Program-made: the position numbers and the translations under genes | The notes under the pieces: generated by a model | Told to the model about the DNA's origin: nothing | The model's input: only the letters and a program-made list of their open reading frames with translations | Database searches by the model: none | Part shown: piece by piece, positions 47,652-59,674 of the stretch | How positions within the stretch are numbered: position 1 is the first letter of the stretch | Layout: each line of letters begins with the position of its first letter | NCBI GenBank assembly: GCA_949987565.1 | Contig: OX465111.1 | Location: forward strand, 9,877,202 to 9,941,201 | DNA from: Luidia sarsii | Taxonomy: Eukaryota > Echinodermata > Asteroidea > Paxillosida > Luidiidae | Direction: 5' to 3' | Length of the DNA stretch: 64,000 nucleotides

Positions 47652-48978
47652 GTAAGGATGATCACATAATGTATGCATGTACATGTATTTCCAATTCACA
47701 GTTGGTGCATACAAAGTTAATTGTTATGTCAGTTCATTGCCAGAGGATTTTGTATATATTCACAATTTCACGTAAATAAAATCTGATGAATTATTATTAA
47801 ATGCATTCGAAAATTAAGTTTCCCTTTACTAGTCTCCTTTATATCTACTGTGGCACTACTGCAATGAAATTGATGGGTAGGACTGTATTCTTCTGAGTTG
47901 TTTTGAAGAAAATTAATTCTGCTGATAAGGCCTACTTTTCAATGTGTAATCCGATGTTTTTTCACTGCATGAAAATGAACCACAATTCTTAACTTATATG
48001 TCATGTGTGCATTTTGCCAAATCGAGTGAAGTGTTGACTGAGAGCTGAATAAAGTGATTGACACATAAAATAAGGACATTAAAAATACATGTACAGCTGA
48101 GTTTAGTGAGAGGTGTGCTGCTCAGAAAAAGATGGTATTAATTTTGAACATTACTTACTAAATATCGGATAATCGGACAGGAATGGAAGTGATAGGACAG
48201 CATAAGTAGTGCTTTGGATCTTATTTTCCGATGTCCTTGTTTCTCCCGTGAGTTCCCCTATCAATTTCTCATGATTCCTAAATTTTATGCACAAAAGTAT
48301 GCATGTGCAAAAAAATGACGATACATTTGCGTCAATATCCTACACTGTGACATCTATAGAGTCCACCTTGGTTTTCCTCAGTGTTTTGTATTGGGAGCTT
48401 AGCCAAAGTGTAAACTACACACAATGGCAGAACGTGATATCCTTTTGGGCAGAAGGGCGAATGGTAACAATGGTGTTCAGGCGAGACCAACTACAGCCAG
48501 GCTTTGCAGACATCTAGTATAATGAAACGGTCACCAAAAGGGCAATTATGTATCCTGGGCTTTCAATCGGTATTATTTTGACTCATTCCTGCTCTTCTTT
48601 CTTTGTGATTTTTTTTTTAGGGTTGATAGAAAGAGCTTATTGGCCTGTAACCTATGCGTAAGATAATTTGTTCGATCCATTATCTGAGGACGGCATTTAA
48701 TTGGACTGGGTTTGGTGTTATTTGAAAGTTACTAAGTTAGTGCATTTGCCGATTGGTACGGCTGACCAAGGCTTAAGTTAAGTCTTTGGATACTATAGGC
48801 CTATAGCATACTGTCAGTGTCAACCACAAAATATCTTGCGATCTATCAAACCATGCAACAAACGTCCTGGTCTTAACATCTTTCTTGCACAATCAAGCAT
48901 CCAATGACAGAGGGTATAGCTACACGTGTAGGGCGTCCTTTTTCTGAAACGATCAGTCCCTGGTTATAAATATACTGT
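47652..48978. other. LMO4 intron 2, proximal part
   Basis: I see no exon or strong repeat. The sequence is AT-rich and mostly unique. Confidence 0.5.
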
Positions 48979-51425
48979 AAAGCCGCGTCCGCACTGGACT
49001 TAAAATGGGTAAACTAACCTAGCAAATGGGCAAATTGAACATTTTAAGTCCAGTGTGGACTGCGGACAGCCCAGGAAGTTTTCCTCCCAGGTAACTTACC
49101 CGACTCCAGTGTGTAGTTTAACCGACCAACTTCTGCCCGGTTAAATTGACCAGGTCAGTTTAACCGAGTCGATAAGTCCAATCCGGACACGACGTCTCGG
49201 TAAATGACTCGGTAAAAAACCACATCCGGCGCCCCGCACTTTACGTTACTGTATGCAGGGTTCCACACTAGCAATTTTTTGTACTTGCCCTTCGGCCAAG
49301 TGAAATTATCACTTTTCATATTTTTACTTGCCCGAATGGAAAATCTACTTGCCCAAAAAAATGAAAATAAAAGAAAACATTAAAAAATCGAAGTTATCAA
49401 TTTAATCTTAAATCACTTAAGCCTTTCAATAACATTATGAGTTTGCTAAAAGCTGTGATTTATTCTGAATTTTCAAAACCCATAATCATTATCAGGGTTC
49501 TCCCCAGGATCTTGGAAAAAGTATGGGGCTTTTGGCTCGAAGTCCACTGCGCTTCGCAGTAAACAACGTGTGGCAAATTGAAAATACAGTATCTGTTAAT
49601 AAGTGTTAACCATTCATTCACGGGTTTCTTGTGGAGATCGTACCGAAAATTAAAATGTGGAACAGCACCCCAAAAAATCTAATGTCGGTTCCACAGCATT
49701 GGTGATTAAGGCCCTTGATCAAGCAAAGTGATTCTACTGTGCAAGGGGAAGTGACAAACGGTAACCCCACGGTGAAGTAATTATGAAACTAAAAATGAAG
49801 TAGGCCTACTAAAAGTAAAACTAAAAGTAATATAGAATTGCACAGCCACAGTTGCTGTGCATGAGTGATCAATCAGGAAAATCAAAATAACTGTCAATAA
49901 GTTTAAATTGCAACCATTCATTCACGGTTTTCTTGTGAAGATTTTCCTCTTCGTACCGAAAATGAAAATGAGGAGCAGCACTCCCAAAAATATATAAAGT
50001 TGATTGTCGGTTCCCACGATATTGGTGATTAAGGCCATTAAATTAATTAATACAAAAGGAAATAAAATTGGGGGGGTGTAAAGATACGTATGTTATTTGA
50101 TTAGAAGAAATAAGGGTAATTTTTGTTTGAAAATTGTGTAAGATAAAGAAATCACTTCGTAGAAGTATTGAGTACAGAGGGAAAATAACCGACATGATTC
50201 GGCGTGCAACAGCAGTTTTCTGGCCGTGCGCCACGGCCGACGTCACTGACAACAACACGGTCAAACCGGCGGAGCATCGTAACTTTAGGCCGACACTGAA
50301 AAAGATTATCATGTACTGTACATGTACACCAGTGACCACGCTGTACAATTTTTGCGAGGAGGATAAGTTACTTCCGTAGCACATTTTCCATAATTATTTC
50401 GTCTAAGTGATTTTCAAATTTATATGGATTTCACGGTACGACCGTAAAGCCTGGGGTTTCATGTCAACTCGGTCCGCGAGGAAAGCCTATCCCGTTACTT
50501 ACAACCAAAACAGACCGTTGAGGAAGGAAGATCGGACCACGAAAAAAAAAGTACTCTACAACTTTTACTGGTCCACCCTGCGTGTTTGGGCATTAACAAA
50601 AAAATAATGTACCCTATCATATCCAATCGTTAATGTAATTCCCTGTCCGTGAAAAAAAGAAGAAGATTCAATTCAAATCTTTGTTCAAGTCTCGGAATAC
50701 AAAATCGGGAACAGGATCGTGGTGCGAAGACTGGAAAGTTGCTGTTTACAACGCACGTGCGGCATGCTTTCTATATCCTCAATGGTACCCGGCGATCCTA
50801 TTCCTATACGCATGAACGTATGGGCGAATGTTTACCAGCGAACTGGACCAAAGCAGTGCGCAGTACATGTGTTACACATGTACATGTACATGTACATGTA
50901 CATGTAGAGTACAGTACATGTAAATGTATTGCACATGTACAGTACACTGTACTGTACATGTACATGTACATGTACATCGTGCGCACGGCCGCTATACACT
51001 ATGTAGCGCGGTGCGGGATACAATCTGCGCTCGCGGATCGCGTGCGCTTGTCAGAATAAGTTGTAACAATGTGAACAATATCTCGTTTTGTGCAAGGACT
51101 TTGATTATTTCAATTATGTAACTATCAAAATTTTACCACCTGAACATTTTACTTGCCCGACGTGAAATTTTACTTGCCCCGGGCAAGCGGGCAACCGCTA
51201 ATGTCGAACCCTGCTGTGTGCAAGTCTCGTGCGGGCGCAGGGTAACAACGTGTTTGTGTACCTACAGTACTGTACATGCACATGTACATGAGTCGGTTAG
51301 TTTTACTCATCGTCTCGGTTAGTTTACCCGAGTCGAAAAGTCCAAGTGCGGACGCCGGGAAGATTTACCCATTGGAATGTTACCCACGGGCTCGGTAAAA
51401 AATAAGTCCAATGCGGACATGGCTT
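48979..51425. mobile_element. TIR element interrupted by a hAT-like element
   Basis: AAGCCGCGTCCGCACTGGAC at 48979 is mirrored by GTCCAATGCGGACATGGCTT ending at 51425. Inside each end, GGTAAACT and TCGGTTAGTTTACC words recur. Most of the length is the later insertion at 49256-51213. No transposase ORF is visible. Confidence 0.75.
49256..51213. mobile_element. hAT-like non-autonomous element, nested
   Basis: The element begins CAGGGTTCCACACTAGC and ends GCTAATGTCGAACCCTG, so the tips are inverted copies starting CAGGG, typical of hAT elements. The flanks CTGTATG (49249-49255) and CTGTGTG (51214-51220) look like a target duplication with one change. ACTTGCCC is repeated inside both ends. A ~110-bp segment (AACCATTCATTCACGG...GGTGATTAAGGCC) is duplicated at about 49610-49715 and 49915-50037. 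TACATG runs lie at 50865-50990. ORFs of 66-136 residues have no hAT transposase motif. Confidence 0.75.
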
Positions 51426-53500
51426 AAGACTGAGATGTGCACTTATAGTGTACAGGTGTACATGTGTATGCTGCCATATAGGCATATCGCAAACTTATTC
51501 CAGACTTGCCACTTTAACAACTTGAAATCCCTTTTCAATTCATGATTGAAATAAATAAACTGGCTTCTAAGTTACTTTTCCTTATACAGGCCAATTGCAG
51601 AATAAATATGTCAATTTTTCGTGAATGATTAAAGTACGGAGATCACCAATCCATCATATTGGACAAATGTTGTTGCCTTTGTGAAGAAATGTATTCACAT
51701 GTACATGTTGGTGCAGAAAAAGTGGTGTAGTATGCACATCAGTTTCAGTAATAGATTCAAGATTGCTAGCCTCTTTCGATAGGCAGCTTGGGCTTCTCCT
51801 CAAAAATCTCTTGGGTACGTCCGAAGGACTTTGTAGTTAGCTACATGTGCATGGTAAACAGTCCAGTGCCTGTATGTCACGATGGTTAAAAAACGTGGTT
51901 TGATCTCAAATCCATCAAAGGACTTGCTGGCCAGTGGGCCGCATCGTTTGCCCATCACGTCCATTATTTCTTCCATCGATTGGTGTGTAGTACTCCCTGC
52001 TTGCAGTATTCGTCTTGCCTGTATACTCCCATGGGAGGCAGATCGCAGAGCACACGTGTTCCCACAAGTACCTTTCACCTTACACTTGATGTTTATTTTC
52101 CATTAGACAACCCAAAGAGCAAATTCATCGCGTCCATGTGTGTGGCATGAATATAAGTTTTAATTTTAACATAATGAATGTGATGCATAATTCTATAATT
52201 ATATTGGAAGGGCTTGGGCCAATTTAGATTTGTTTACAAAACCACTATCGGAATGGGAAAGCGTGTCGTGCACTTAGGCTCTATACGTGCACTGTCAATT
52301 TGATTTGAATTGCCATGGGTATGGGATTGGATTTATCCTCCACCATTCGAAACTTCCATACCATATACTGTAGGGCCTATGCCTGAAATATACCCCATGA
52401 ATAGGCCTCTTGTTGAGGAAAGGCCGTCGAAAATAAGTGAAACACTGAATTTGTTGTCATGTTTAGATCAAAGTGAACTTTCCTTTCTTTATAATGTACT
52501 TGATAATGCCAAAACGACTTGTATTCAAGTCTCAGTTGTAGATCATTTAATGCGCTTAGAAGGCAGACGAATGGTGCTAAGAGTAGACTTACTGTAGTTA
52601 TTATACATGCAGCTCATGGTTACATTGTCAAATGTTAGTTAGTCCAGACAAAATTTAAAAACTAGTCTGACAAAATTTAAAAACTAGTCTTGGCCTACAG
52701 ATGTTTTTGTTATATCTCTATGTTTAGGTATGTATATAGGTATTTGCTTCAAGGGACCATCTGTGTTTATGTAGGCCTATAACGTCTCTTCTTAAGTTCA
52801 TACTGTTAATAATAGTATCGCCTTGTGTATCGCCTTGGTCATTGCGTATTTTGTCACATACTACAGTACATTGAGAAGGAAACTCCACCCTTCTTCGGAA
52901 AGATCTTCGAATTACGTGAAACCTTTTTATTCATAGCCTCAGGTTGAGCAAAAAGGGTCTTTCTTACGATCGGCAGTACTGTAGGCCTATTGGCCGAACC
53001 CCCCCCCCAACAAAATATCCGGGATATTGTTAGTGAACATACGTTCTGTGACTTCTGTCTGCACCTCGATACAGTGGCAATGCTGAACGTTGGCACGTAT
53101 TGCAAGTTTTCAGTTTTTATGTTAATGAGATGTCATCGTGGCATTTTCATGATTGTGAATCCGGAAAAATCAGTAACAAATGTAACTCTTTAAATTTTAA
53201 AAGTGGATATACATGTGTACATGTACATGTACTACGAACGTAATATACGTGGGACAAACTAGCGCAAGAAATTTATCCACTGAGAGTACGTTCTCACGAT
53301 CTGCTATCTTCCCTGCACGTAGCAGCTAAAATTTGGACGACTGAACGCAAATTTCACAAGCTCAATTTACTGCATAGTTGTATTTGTTGACCTCTAACTC
53401 TCTTTTCTTCCGCCGATACGCTATATTAAATCGCCATCATGTTTGTAAACCGCCATCATATCGCCATCATAGTTTCTTTATCATTCATTTTATTGAATTG
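51426..53500. other. LMO4 intron 2, middle part
   Basis: This stretch is mostly unique. It contains an unassigned ORF at 52379-52597 and a short direct duplication of GACAAAATTTAAAAACTAGT at 52645-52690. Confidence 0.5.
52379..52597 (+). CDS. Unassigned 72-residue ORF inside LMO4 intron 2
   Basis: From ATG at 52379 the frame reads MPEIYPMNRPLVEERP, a helix-like middle with LDQSELSFLYNVLDN, and ends MVLRVDLL-stop. The open frame extends upstream to about 52304 without an earlier ATG. The amino-acid mix looks protein-like, with no low complexity and no overlap with a known repeat, but I recognise no family. I also see no splice acceptor or promoter. It may be a transposon remnant, an unlinked small gene, or chance. 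Absence of homologues would argue for chance. Confidence 0.2.
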   Translation: MPEIYPMNRPLVEERPSKISETLNLLSCLDQSELSFLYNVLDNAKTTCIQVSVVDHLMRLEGRRMVLRVDLL

Positions 53501-53502
53501 AA

Positions 53503-55183
53503 ATCGAAGGTTGCACACCTGAGGGTTACGGACCTCTATGTACAAAAATCTGGGAAACTGTTTTCACCATTTTTGAAACATAACTGTCCCGATCGCCCCC
53601 CTTTTCCCACCCTTTTGAAAATCGCCATACAAAATCTAAGGACATGGGGTGATGTCAAATGTATTCTGAATGTAATCAGACAACTCAAAACATTAAGGGT
53701 AAAATGTTTTTCCGAAAAACGGGCAGGAACTCACCAAAATACTGTCTGAAAATGTCCCGTCAAAGTCTCCGCCAGGTTCAGAATTTGAACCTGGCGCCTC
53801 GACCAATAAGCGTTTAGTCTTGTGACGTATCCCGCGCGACGGCTATTTGCTGTAGGCTGGTTCCCGTCCCCTACCTGATCTCCAGACGTCTGACGTCCTC
53901 CGAAAATTTCGGAAATGCAGGAGGACGTGAACCGGCCTACTACCCGGTATTTGCTGTTTCGCAATAACAGTGCACTACACACACGTGGTGCGCGCGCAGT
54001 GTGTAGATCATCATGTGAAGAGCAGGCTTGCAGACAACCCGCCGTACATACTGTACATGTACATGTACATGTACACTGTACGTGTAACATAATGTACGTA
54101 CATGTACATGTAATGAACGTGTACTGTACGTGTACATGTACATGTACATGTACATGTACTGTACATGTACTTGTACTGTACGAGTGTACAGTACTGTACA
54201 TGTACATGCAAACGCTATAATAATGCTTACAGTATATACACAAGGCCGACAAATTGAAGATCAGGTGGTGTGGTCGCTGGCGCACAGTTAGTTAACGATT
54301 TTTTTGGATTAGCGAGACCTACATGCAAAAGAGACTGAACTTAAGGAGTTATCTTTTGCTAATAATATCTTCCTGATAATTCAGATTTATTAATACTACA
54401 GTTTCTTGCAACTTTATTTCAGTTCAACAGCCAATAACTTTCCCTTGTTGGCCTTTTGAATTCTTAGAATAATCGGCATTCGGCAGGGTAAATTGTTGTT
54501 TCCATGCCTCGCTGATATAGCGACCACAGCCACCTTCAATCCGTCGGCGCCGTGTACAGCATTATAGCGTGTGCATGTACATGTTATGTACACGTTTAGT
54601 ACATGTAGTATTGTACATGGTACTGTAATGTACATGTACACTGTACTGCAATGTACACTGTACTGTATTGTACACTGTACATGTACATAACATGTACTTT
54701 ACATGTACGTTACACTAATAATGTATGTACAGTGTTCGGCGGGTTGTATGCAAGTCTGCTATTCACAGGATGATGCACACTTCGTACCACGTGTGTGTAC
54801 TGCACTGTTATTGCGAAACAGCAAATAGCCGTCGTGGGGATACGTTATGGCAATGCGACTAAACGCTGATTGGTCGAGGCGCCAGGTTCAGATTATGAAC
54901 CTGGCGGAGACGTTGACGGGACATTTTGAGACAGTATTTTGGTGAGTTCCTGCCCGTTTTTCGGAAAAATATTTTACCCATGAAGTTTTGAGTTGTCTGA
55001 TCACATTCAGGACAGGCCTACATTTTACATCACACCCATGTCCTTAGATTGTGTGTTGCGATTTTTAAAAGGTTTGAAAAAGGGGGCGATCGGGACAGTA
55101 GTGTTTCAAAAATGGTGAAAACAGAAAGTTTCCCAGATTTTTGTTCATAGAGGTCCGTAACCCTCAGGTCTGCGACCTTCGGG
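53503..55183. mobile_element. 1.7-kb foldback element with TACATG-rich loop
   Basis: The left arm (about 53503-54035) and right arm (about 54760-55183) are inverted copies. Examples are GAGGGTTACGGACCTCTATG against CATAGAGGTCCGTAACCCTC, GAACCTGGCGCCTCGACCAA against TTGGTCGAGGCGCCAGGTTC, and TTTCGCAATAACAGTGCA against TGCACTGTTATTGCGAAA. The ~700-bp centre is largely TACATG repeats in both orientations. ORFs of up to 184 residues come from arms plus repeat and are not genes. Confidence 0.85.
53853..53947. mobile_element. 95-bp MITE inserted in the left arm of the foldback
   Basis: The left arm has TATTTGCTG at 53844-53852 and again at 53948-53956 around a 95-bp insert. The right arm (54824-54832) has a single CAGCAAATA and no insert. 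This is a 9-bp target-site duplication checked against an internal empty site. The insert tips TAGGCTGGTTC and GAACCGGCCTA are imperfect inverted copies. Confidence 0.9.
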
Positions 55184-57160
55184 AGGATGGAGGTTACGGT
55201 TACCGCAACTAATGGTAACGTTACTAACACCACGCTGTTGCGCACTGCAAAGTCTCATCAGTCTCATCGCAATGTGCAGAGCTTGCCTGCACAAAAATAT
55301 TAACTATATTCAGCTGCACGCATGACTGGTTTCTTCTTCAGCCAAGTACCAGTTTGGCATGGTTTTGACGAAATGCATTGTACAGCACTACATGTACACA
55401 TGTACGTGTCGGCCTACTATAGCCTTTTTTTTTAACGTGACGTCATGCTGGACCGTCTTACAATGGCAGCGCATAGTTTAAACATCAGTTGTACCATATG
55501 GTTGTGCGTAAACTTTCCGTAAAAAGCGGTCCAACGTGGCGGCAGTGCTTTTGTTTGGTCACGTTAGTGAAAAAGGTCTATACATGGTGGTGATCGATCC
55601 CCCCAAAAAAGATTGACAAGTAGGGCAAGACGAAACACGTGCGCAGCAATGAATGTATTAAGCGACAACGTGCAGGGTAGGCTTGTTCAAAGGTGAGGTT
55701 CTTCTAAACTTGTCTGCTCGAATTCTGCCCGTAAAATCCACGTCCGGTTGGGTTTCTTGACAGACTCAAAGTGAAGTCGAGGCTTATAGGAAAAATCGAC
55801 ATGACAACAAAAGTACCGCGGTCCTCGGTCACACGAATCAAGCCTTTCAAGGGCATTTTCCTGTGAATATTCCGTTGAAATGACCGACATTTTTTTGTTC
55901 TAATTCAACTGAATGATTCCCCCCCCCAAAAAAAATATTCGGTTTTATTTTCTCTGTCGCAATGTCCGTTATGTGTGTTCCCAACTCGTTAAGTGGTAAA
56001 CACACTCCTACGTCGCAAACAAAGTAATGTACATTACTGTCCATGTAGTAACATTGCTCAGCGCGCTCCCTGAATCGGAAGTATCTGGGACGGGTCAGCA
56101 TTTTCGTGACCTCCGCCAACACTGACAGTTCAGTTTCCTGTTGTGAATATTGCGTGTGAATGCTCGGTGAATTTTAGTTAAGTCGATTTCTCAGCCGAAC
56201 TCCAGCTGTGATTTCTAGCAACGAAGTTAACAGCTCATGTGAACACACCCATAGACGGGTGCCGTAATGTCGTAAATCAGTGTGGGTGCAATGGTATCAT
56301 GATAATGGAATCCCGAGGTGCAGAATCTCCGCCATAATCTCTCGGATGTGGCGGGAATTTCAAACAATATGGCTAATTGGCTATGCCCTTTTGAATTTAT
56401 ATTGCACAAAGCATCGTCCGCCAAGGGCCCAGGAAACATTTTGAAACAATCCCTTGCGTAATATTTCCCTTTAAGAATATTTTTTTTCTAAATAACAAAG
56501 ACAGGCAAACCCATGATGTAAAATCTAGCAATCACTGCAGCTGATCATTGTGTGTAATAAATGGACATCAATGGTTTTTTCCGCATGCAATCGAGCAAAC
56601 CATTGTATAAGCATTGAGTGGCAATTTTACTTCGAGAAAGCATACCCTCGAGGCTCAATGAATACCATAACATTAAACAAACATTAAGGCTTCTTGATGT
56701 TTAGAAATAATCAATTTTCATTATACATGTACCGCGATTTTCAACTCAGTAGTATAGCTTATCGCCGTGTCAAAATATTTGCTGTTCTCTAATTTCGAAA
56801 TCTACACATTCAATAATGTATCGTTACGATATTTTCAACACGCGAAAGATAACACCCCATAACTGTATAACAAATTAATATCAACATTTATAGGTCATAA
56901 CTCTCACCAAACTTTCGTCGTTACATTCATTTTCAAAATCTAATGCCCCAATCTACTGCACTTCATTTTGCGACTTTATCCGGTTATGTCACGTCCAATT
57001 ATTAGCATTCAGTGTTTATCACGTCGAGAATGGGCAAAACCTCATTGAATTACATTCTCCTCGACGCAAACATCATGGTATATCTAAAAAAAAAAATTTT
57101 TTTTTTTTAAAATTAAGTCGTGTTTAGGTAAGCACGCATATGCTCCATTCCGACGGCATT
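55184..57160. other. LMO4 intron 2, non-coding
   Basis: No exon was recognised. A piece of the GTCGAG...GGGCAAA repeat (compare 29.4 kb) lies at 57015-57075. Confidence 0.4.
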
Positions 57161-57169
57161 GCTTTATGC

Positions 57170-57340
57170 CAAGAATAAAGAAGATTTCCTCATAAAAGGG
57201 GAATGCAACCTACCTACAATTACCTATGAGTCACTCACGTACGATTTTCATGAAGAGAGAAAATTCATGGAATTGTAGGCCGAATTTGCGTTCCCGTACG
57301 TAGCCATCTTTTCGAAAAAGCCGCCGCTGATTGCTGGTAT
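57170..57340 (-). repeat. Dispersed ~230-bp repeat, copy 2
   Basis: This is an inverted relative of the 39.0-kb copy: CTACAATTACCTATGAGTCA, AGAGAGAAAATTCATGGAAT, CCATCTTTTCGAAAAAGCCG. Confidence 0.75.
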
Positions 57341-57442
57341 GTGACGTGCAGGACGGATAACTGCCGTATGACTATGAGTATGAGGTACCCGGATGTGCCC
57401 CCTACTGCGTGCAGTTTGTGTACACTCTCAAGCTAAACAATA

Positions 57443-57684
57443 GTGTACTGTCAGGCTTTTGGCTGTAAAAATGCAATCGGGAAAAAGCTGGAAAACACTT
57501 TCCATGCAATTCCCAACAAGGACAAGAAACCTGAGTTATTTAGGAAGTGGGCTGCATGCGGCCATCAAAGTGGAGAAATTTCTCAAAATCGGCTACCAAT
57601 AGGCCTATTCAATAGAAATCGAAATTATGTGAATGTGATTTGTACTGTAGCGATCATTTCACCTCCAAACTCACCGGCTCGTAG
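57443..57684 (+). pseudogene. THAP-domain fragment with a frameshift
   Basis: The frame opening at 57443 reads VYCQAFGCKNAIGKK, then NTFHAIPNKDKKPELFRKW. This is the start of a THAP zinc finger: C-x4-C here, followed by the FH-IP and RKW signatures. The closing half of the C2CH zinc site is in another frame: LYCSDHFTSKLTGS-stop at 57642-57684, with C-S-D-H as the last two ligands. One or more indels between about 57585 and 57640 break the domain, and no ATG precedes it, since a TAA lies just upstream. THAP domains bind DNA in cellular factors and in P-element-type transposases. Lying within an LMO4 intron among transposons, this is most likely a dead transposase or retro-copied gene fragment. 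Confidence 0.75.
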
Positions 57685-58114
57685 CCGAAAAAAATACTGA
57701 AGGAACATTGCATACATAATTACATGTATATGGTACCATGGAGGAAGAAGGGGGGATATACGTACCGTGCCGTATTTTTATTTGGGCTGCAATTTGCATG
57801 CTATCGGCGACTCGACTCCAGTCGCTCATACTGTTAATTCCCTACTGTCCCCCAACGCTATTGTGTGCATATATCTGCTACAGTGAGGTTTCAGGGAAGT
57901 GCATGACCCCTGACCCCCAATAAGCTACACACAGCTTCGGTAACACGTGTAAAAGTGTTTGTAGATCGAGACTATACGCAATCCCCATGCATAATTCTAC
58001 TAGTGATCAAAGCGAAAAGACAAATATGTAAAGAATTATAATATTTTTCCCACATACATGTATTTAGATATGAAATTTAAAAAAATGTCGATTAATATGT
58101 TTAGTTTAAATTGA

Positions 58115-58310
58115 AATGATTGAACAAGCCTAATTGACCAATCAGACGGGGTTGTCTCCGTTGTGATGTCACACCCCGCGCAATGATTGGCGGGAACGCA
58201 AATTCGACCACTGAATTCCAAAATTTTTCCTTCTTTATGAAACTCTTAGGTGAGTAGCACATAGGTAATTATATGTTGTTTTTAACACCCAATCAGAAAG
58301 GAGGAAAGGA
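58115..58310 (+). repeat. Dispersed ~230-bp repeat, copy 3 (diverged)
   Basis: TTGTGATGTCACACCCCGCG, GGGAACGCAAATTCGACC and CACATAGGTAATTATATG follow the order of copies 1 and 4. Confidence 0.65.
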
Positions 58311-58394
58311 GGGGTTTGAAATATAATGGTGGGTGCCAAACATCTGATAAAGGTTTGGTTTGATTTCCTCCATCACACAATGAAAAATGGGTTC

Positions 58395-58471
58395 ATCCTT
58401 AGATGGCAGAGAGAGGGGGAGAGGGAGAGTGAAAGGGGGAGAGGGGAAGAGAGAAAGAGAGAGGGGAGAGG

Positions 58472-58502
<31 letters not shown>

Positions 58503-58520
58503 GAGGGGGGGGGGGAGTAG
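58395..58520. repeat. GA-rich tract
   Basis: This is a purine run of GAGAGAG and GGGGGA. Overlapping ORFs of 64-109 residues on both strands are composition artefacts. Confidence 0.9.
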
Positions 58521-59674
58521 AGACAGACAGACAGGCAGCCGAGGAGAGGCAGCCAGGAAGAGCGGAAAAGGGGGGAGGCGAAGGAAACAAAAGATTGGCC
58601 AGGGGAAGACTTGACCACACATGGGCCATGCAACAGTTGGTTATCAATAACCATCTTTATTATGACAGTAATGGCCATGCCATCCCAATGTGTCAATATA
58701 CAAATGCAGGCCTTCGTAACTCGAGGGCAAGTGGACTGACCAGATCACATAAAATCAACCAATTTTACAAGGGTGGGGCGGGGGGGGGGTCCTCTCTAAA
58801 AGCTGCAAGGCAAATTTTAGCCCATTTTACACGAGAGCTGTAAACAGGGGTCCCTTGCGAAGAAATCGCATCGATGTCAAGAACACACGGATACCTTGTG
58901 TAAAAGGGTATCTCTGTCACCAGACCGCAAGGGTCCCTTGCGAAGCTTGACAGGGATCGAGACCTCCAAAATTTCGCATCGATGCGAAATCCTTGCGATA
59001 GGTCGTGTAAATTCACCCATGCGACGTTCGCAAGGATATTCGTTGGCGATGTCGCCTTTACGCATGCGCGAAGCGCAAAGCGCACAGCAGAGTTCCAACA
59101 ATGGCGCTTCCCGAATGTGTACTGATGCTACTTGGCTAGTAAGGTCCTCATAATAAGGTTGTGCCTGTTTTCGGCTACACCGAAAAAACCGCGATTAAAA
59201 AAAAACCGTAACCGAACCGAAGCGGTTTTTTTCTTTCAGCACGTTCGTGCTCATACTTTTTGTGTTGCTGTCATGCTTTTCGAAAAGTAAATTGGGCATT
59301 ATTATTCTCTTGGCGCATCACAGATACGTATGCGTTTATATTTCCATGAGGAGCAAACGAACGATCACCAATGTCATTAAGGCAACACAATAATTGACGA
59401 TAAAGATAATCCCGTGCGACCCCGCAAGCATGGTACACGATCGGTCTCGTTACGTTGTGTCAGTGTGTCTTGCGTGAGATGGACGGTTTTTTTTCAAGCT
59501 AACTTCAATGTGTGCGCGTACCTGGCCCCAGCATTGCAATAAAATGTTACATGGAGGAACAAAAACCAATCATGCCTAGGGTTTCGCGCCCGATGCTGTT
59601 AAGATCGAAAGTTCGTTCGAAAACATTGCGCAACACTGCGGCTGTGAAGCTAGTTGTGTGCACGGTATATATAT
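58521..59674. other. LMO4 intron 2 with small inverted repeats
   Basis: Around 58850-59060, GGGTCCCTTGCGAAG occurs twice and TTCGCATCGATGCGAA forms a perfect palindrome (58973-58988). GAAATCGCATCGATG also recurs. No gene is supported. Confidence 0.5.

Noticed and set aside
53731..54285. 184-residue minus-strand ORF
   Set aside because: It runs through a foldback arm and the TACATG repeat. Overlapping plus-strand ORFs are equally long and rich in HVHV/CTCT repeats.
58293..58696. Long Ser/Leu/Pro-rich and Arg/Glu-rich ORFs on both strands
   Set aside because: They derive from a GA-rich tract with biased composition.
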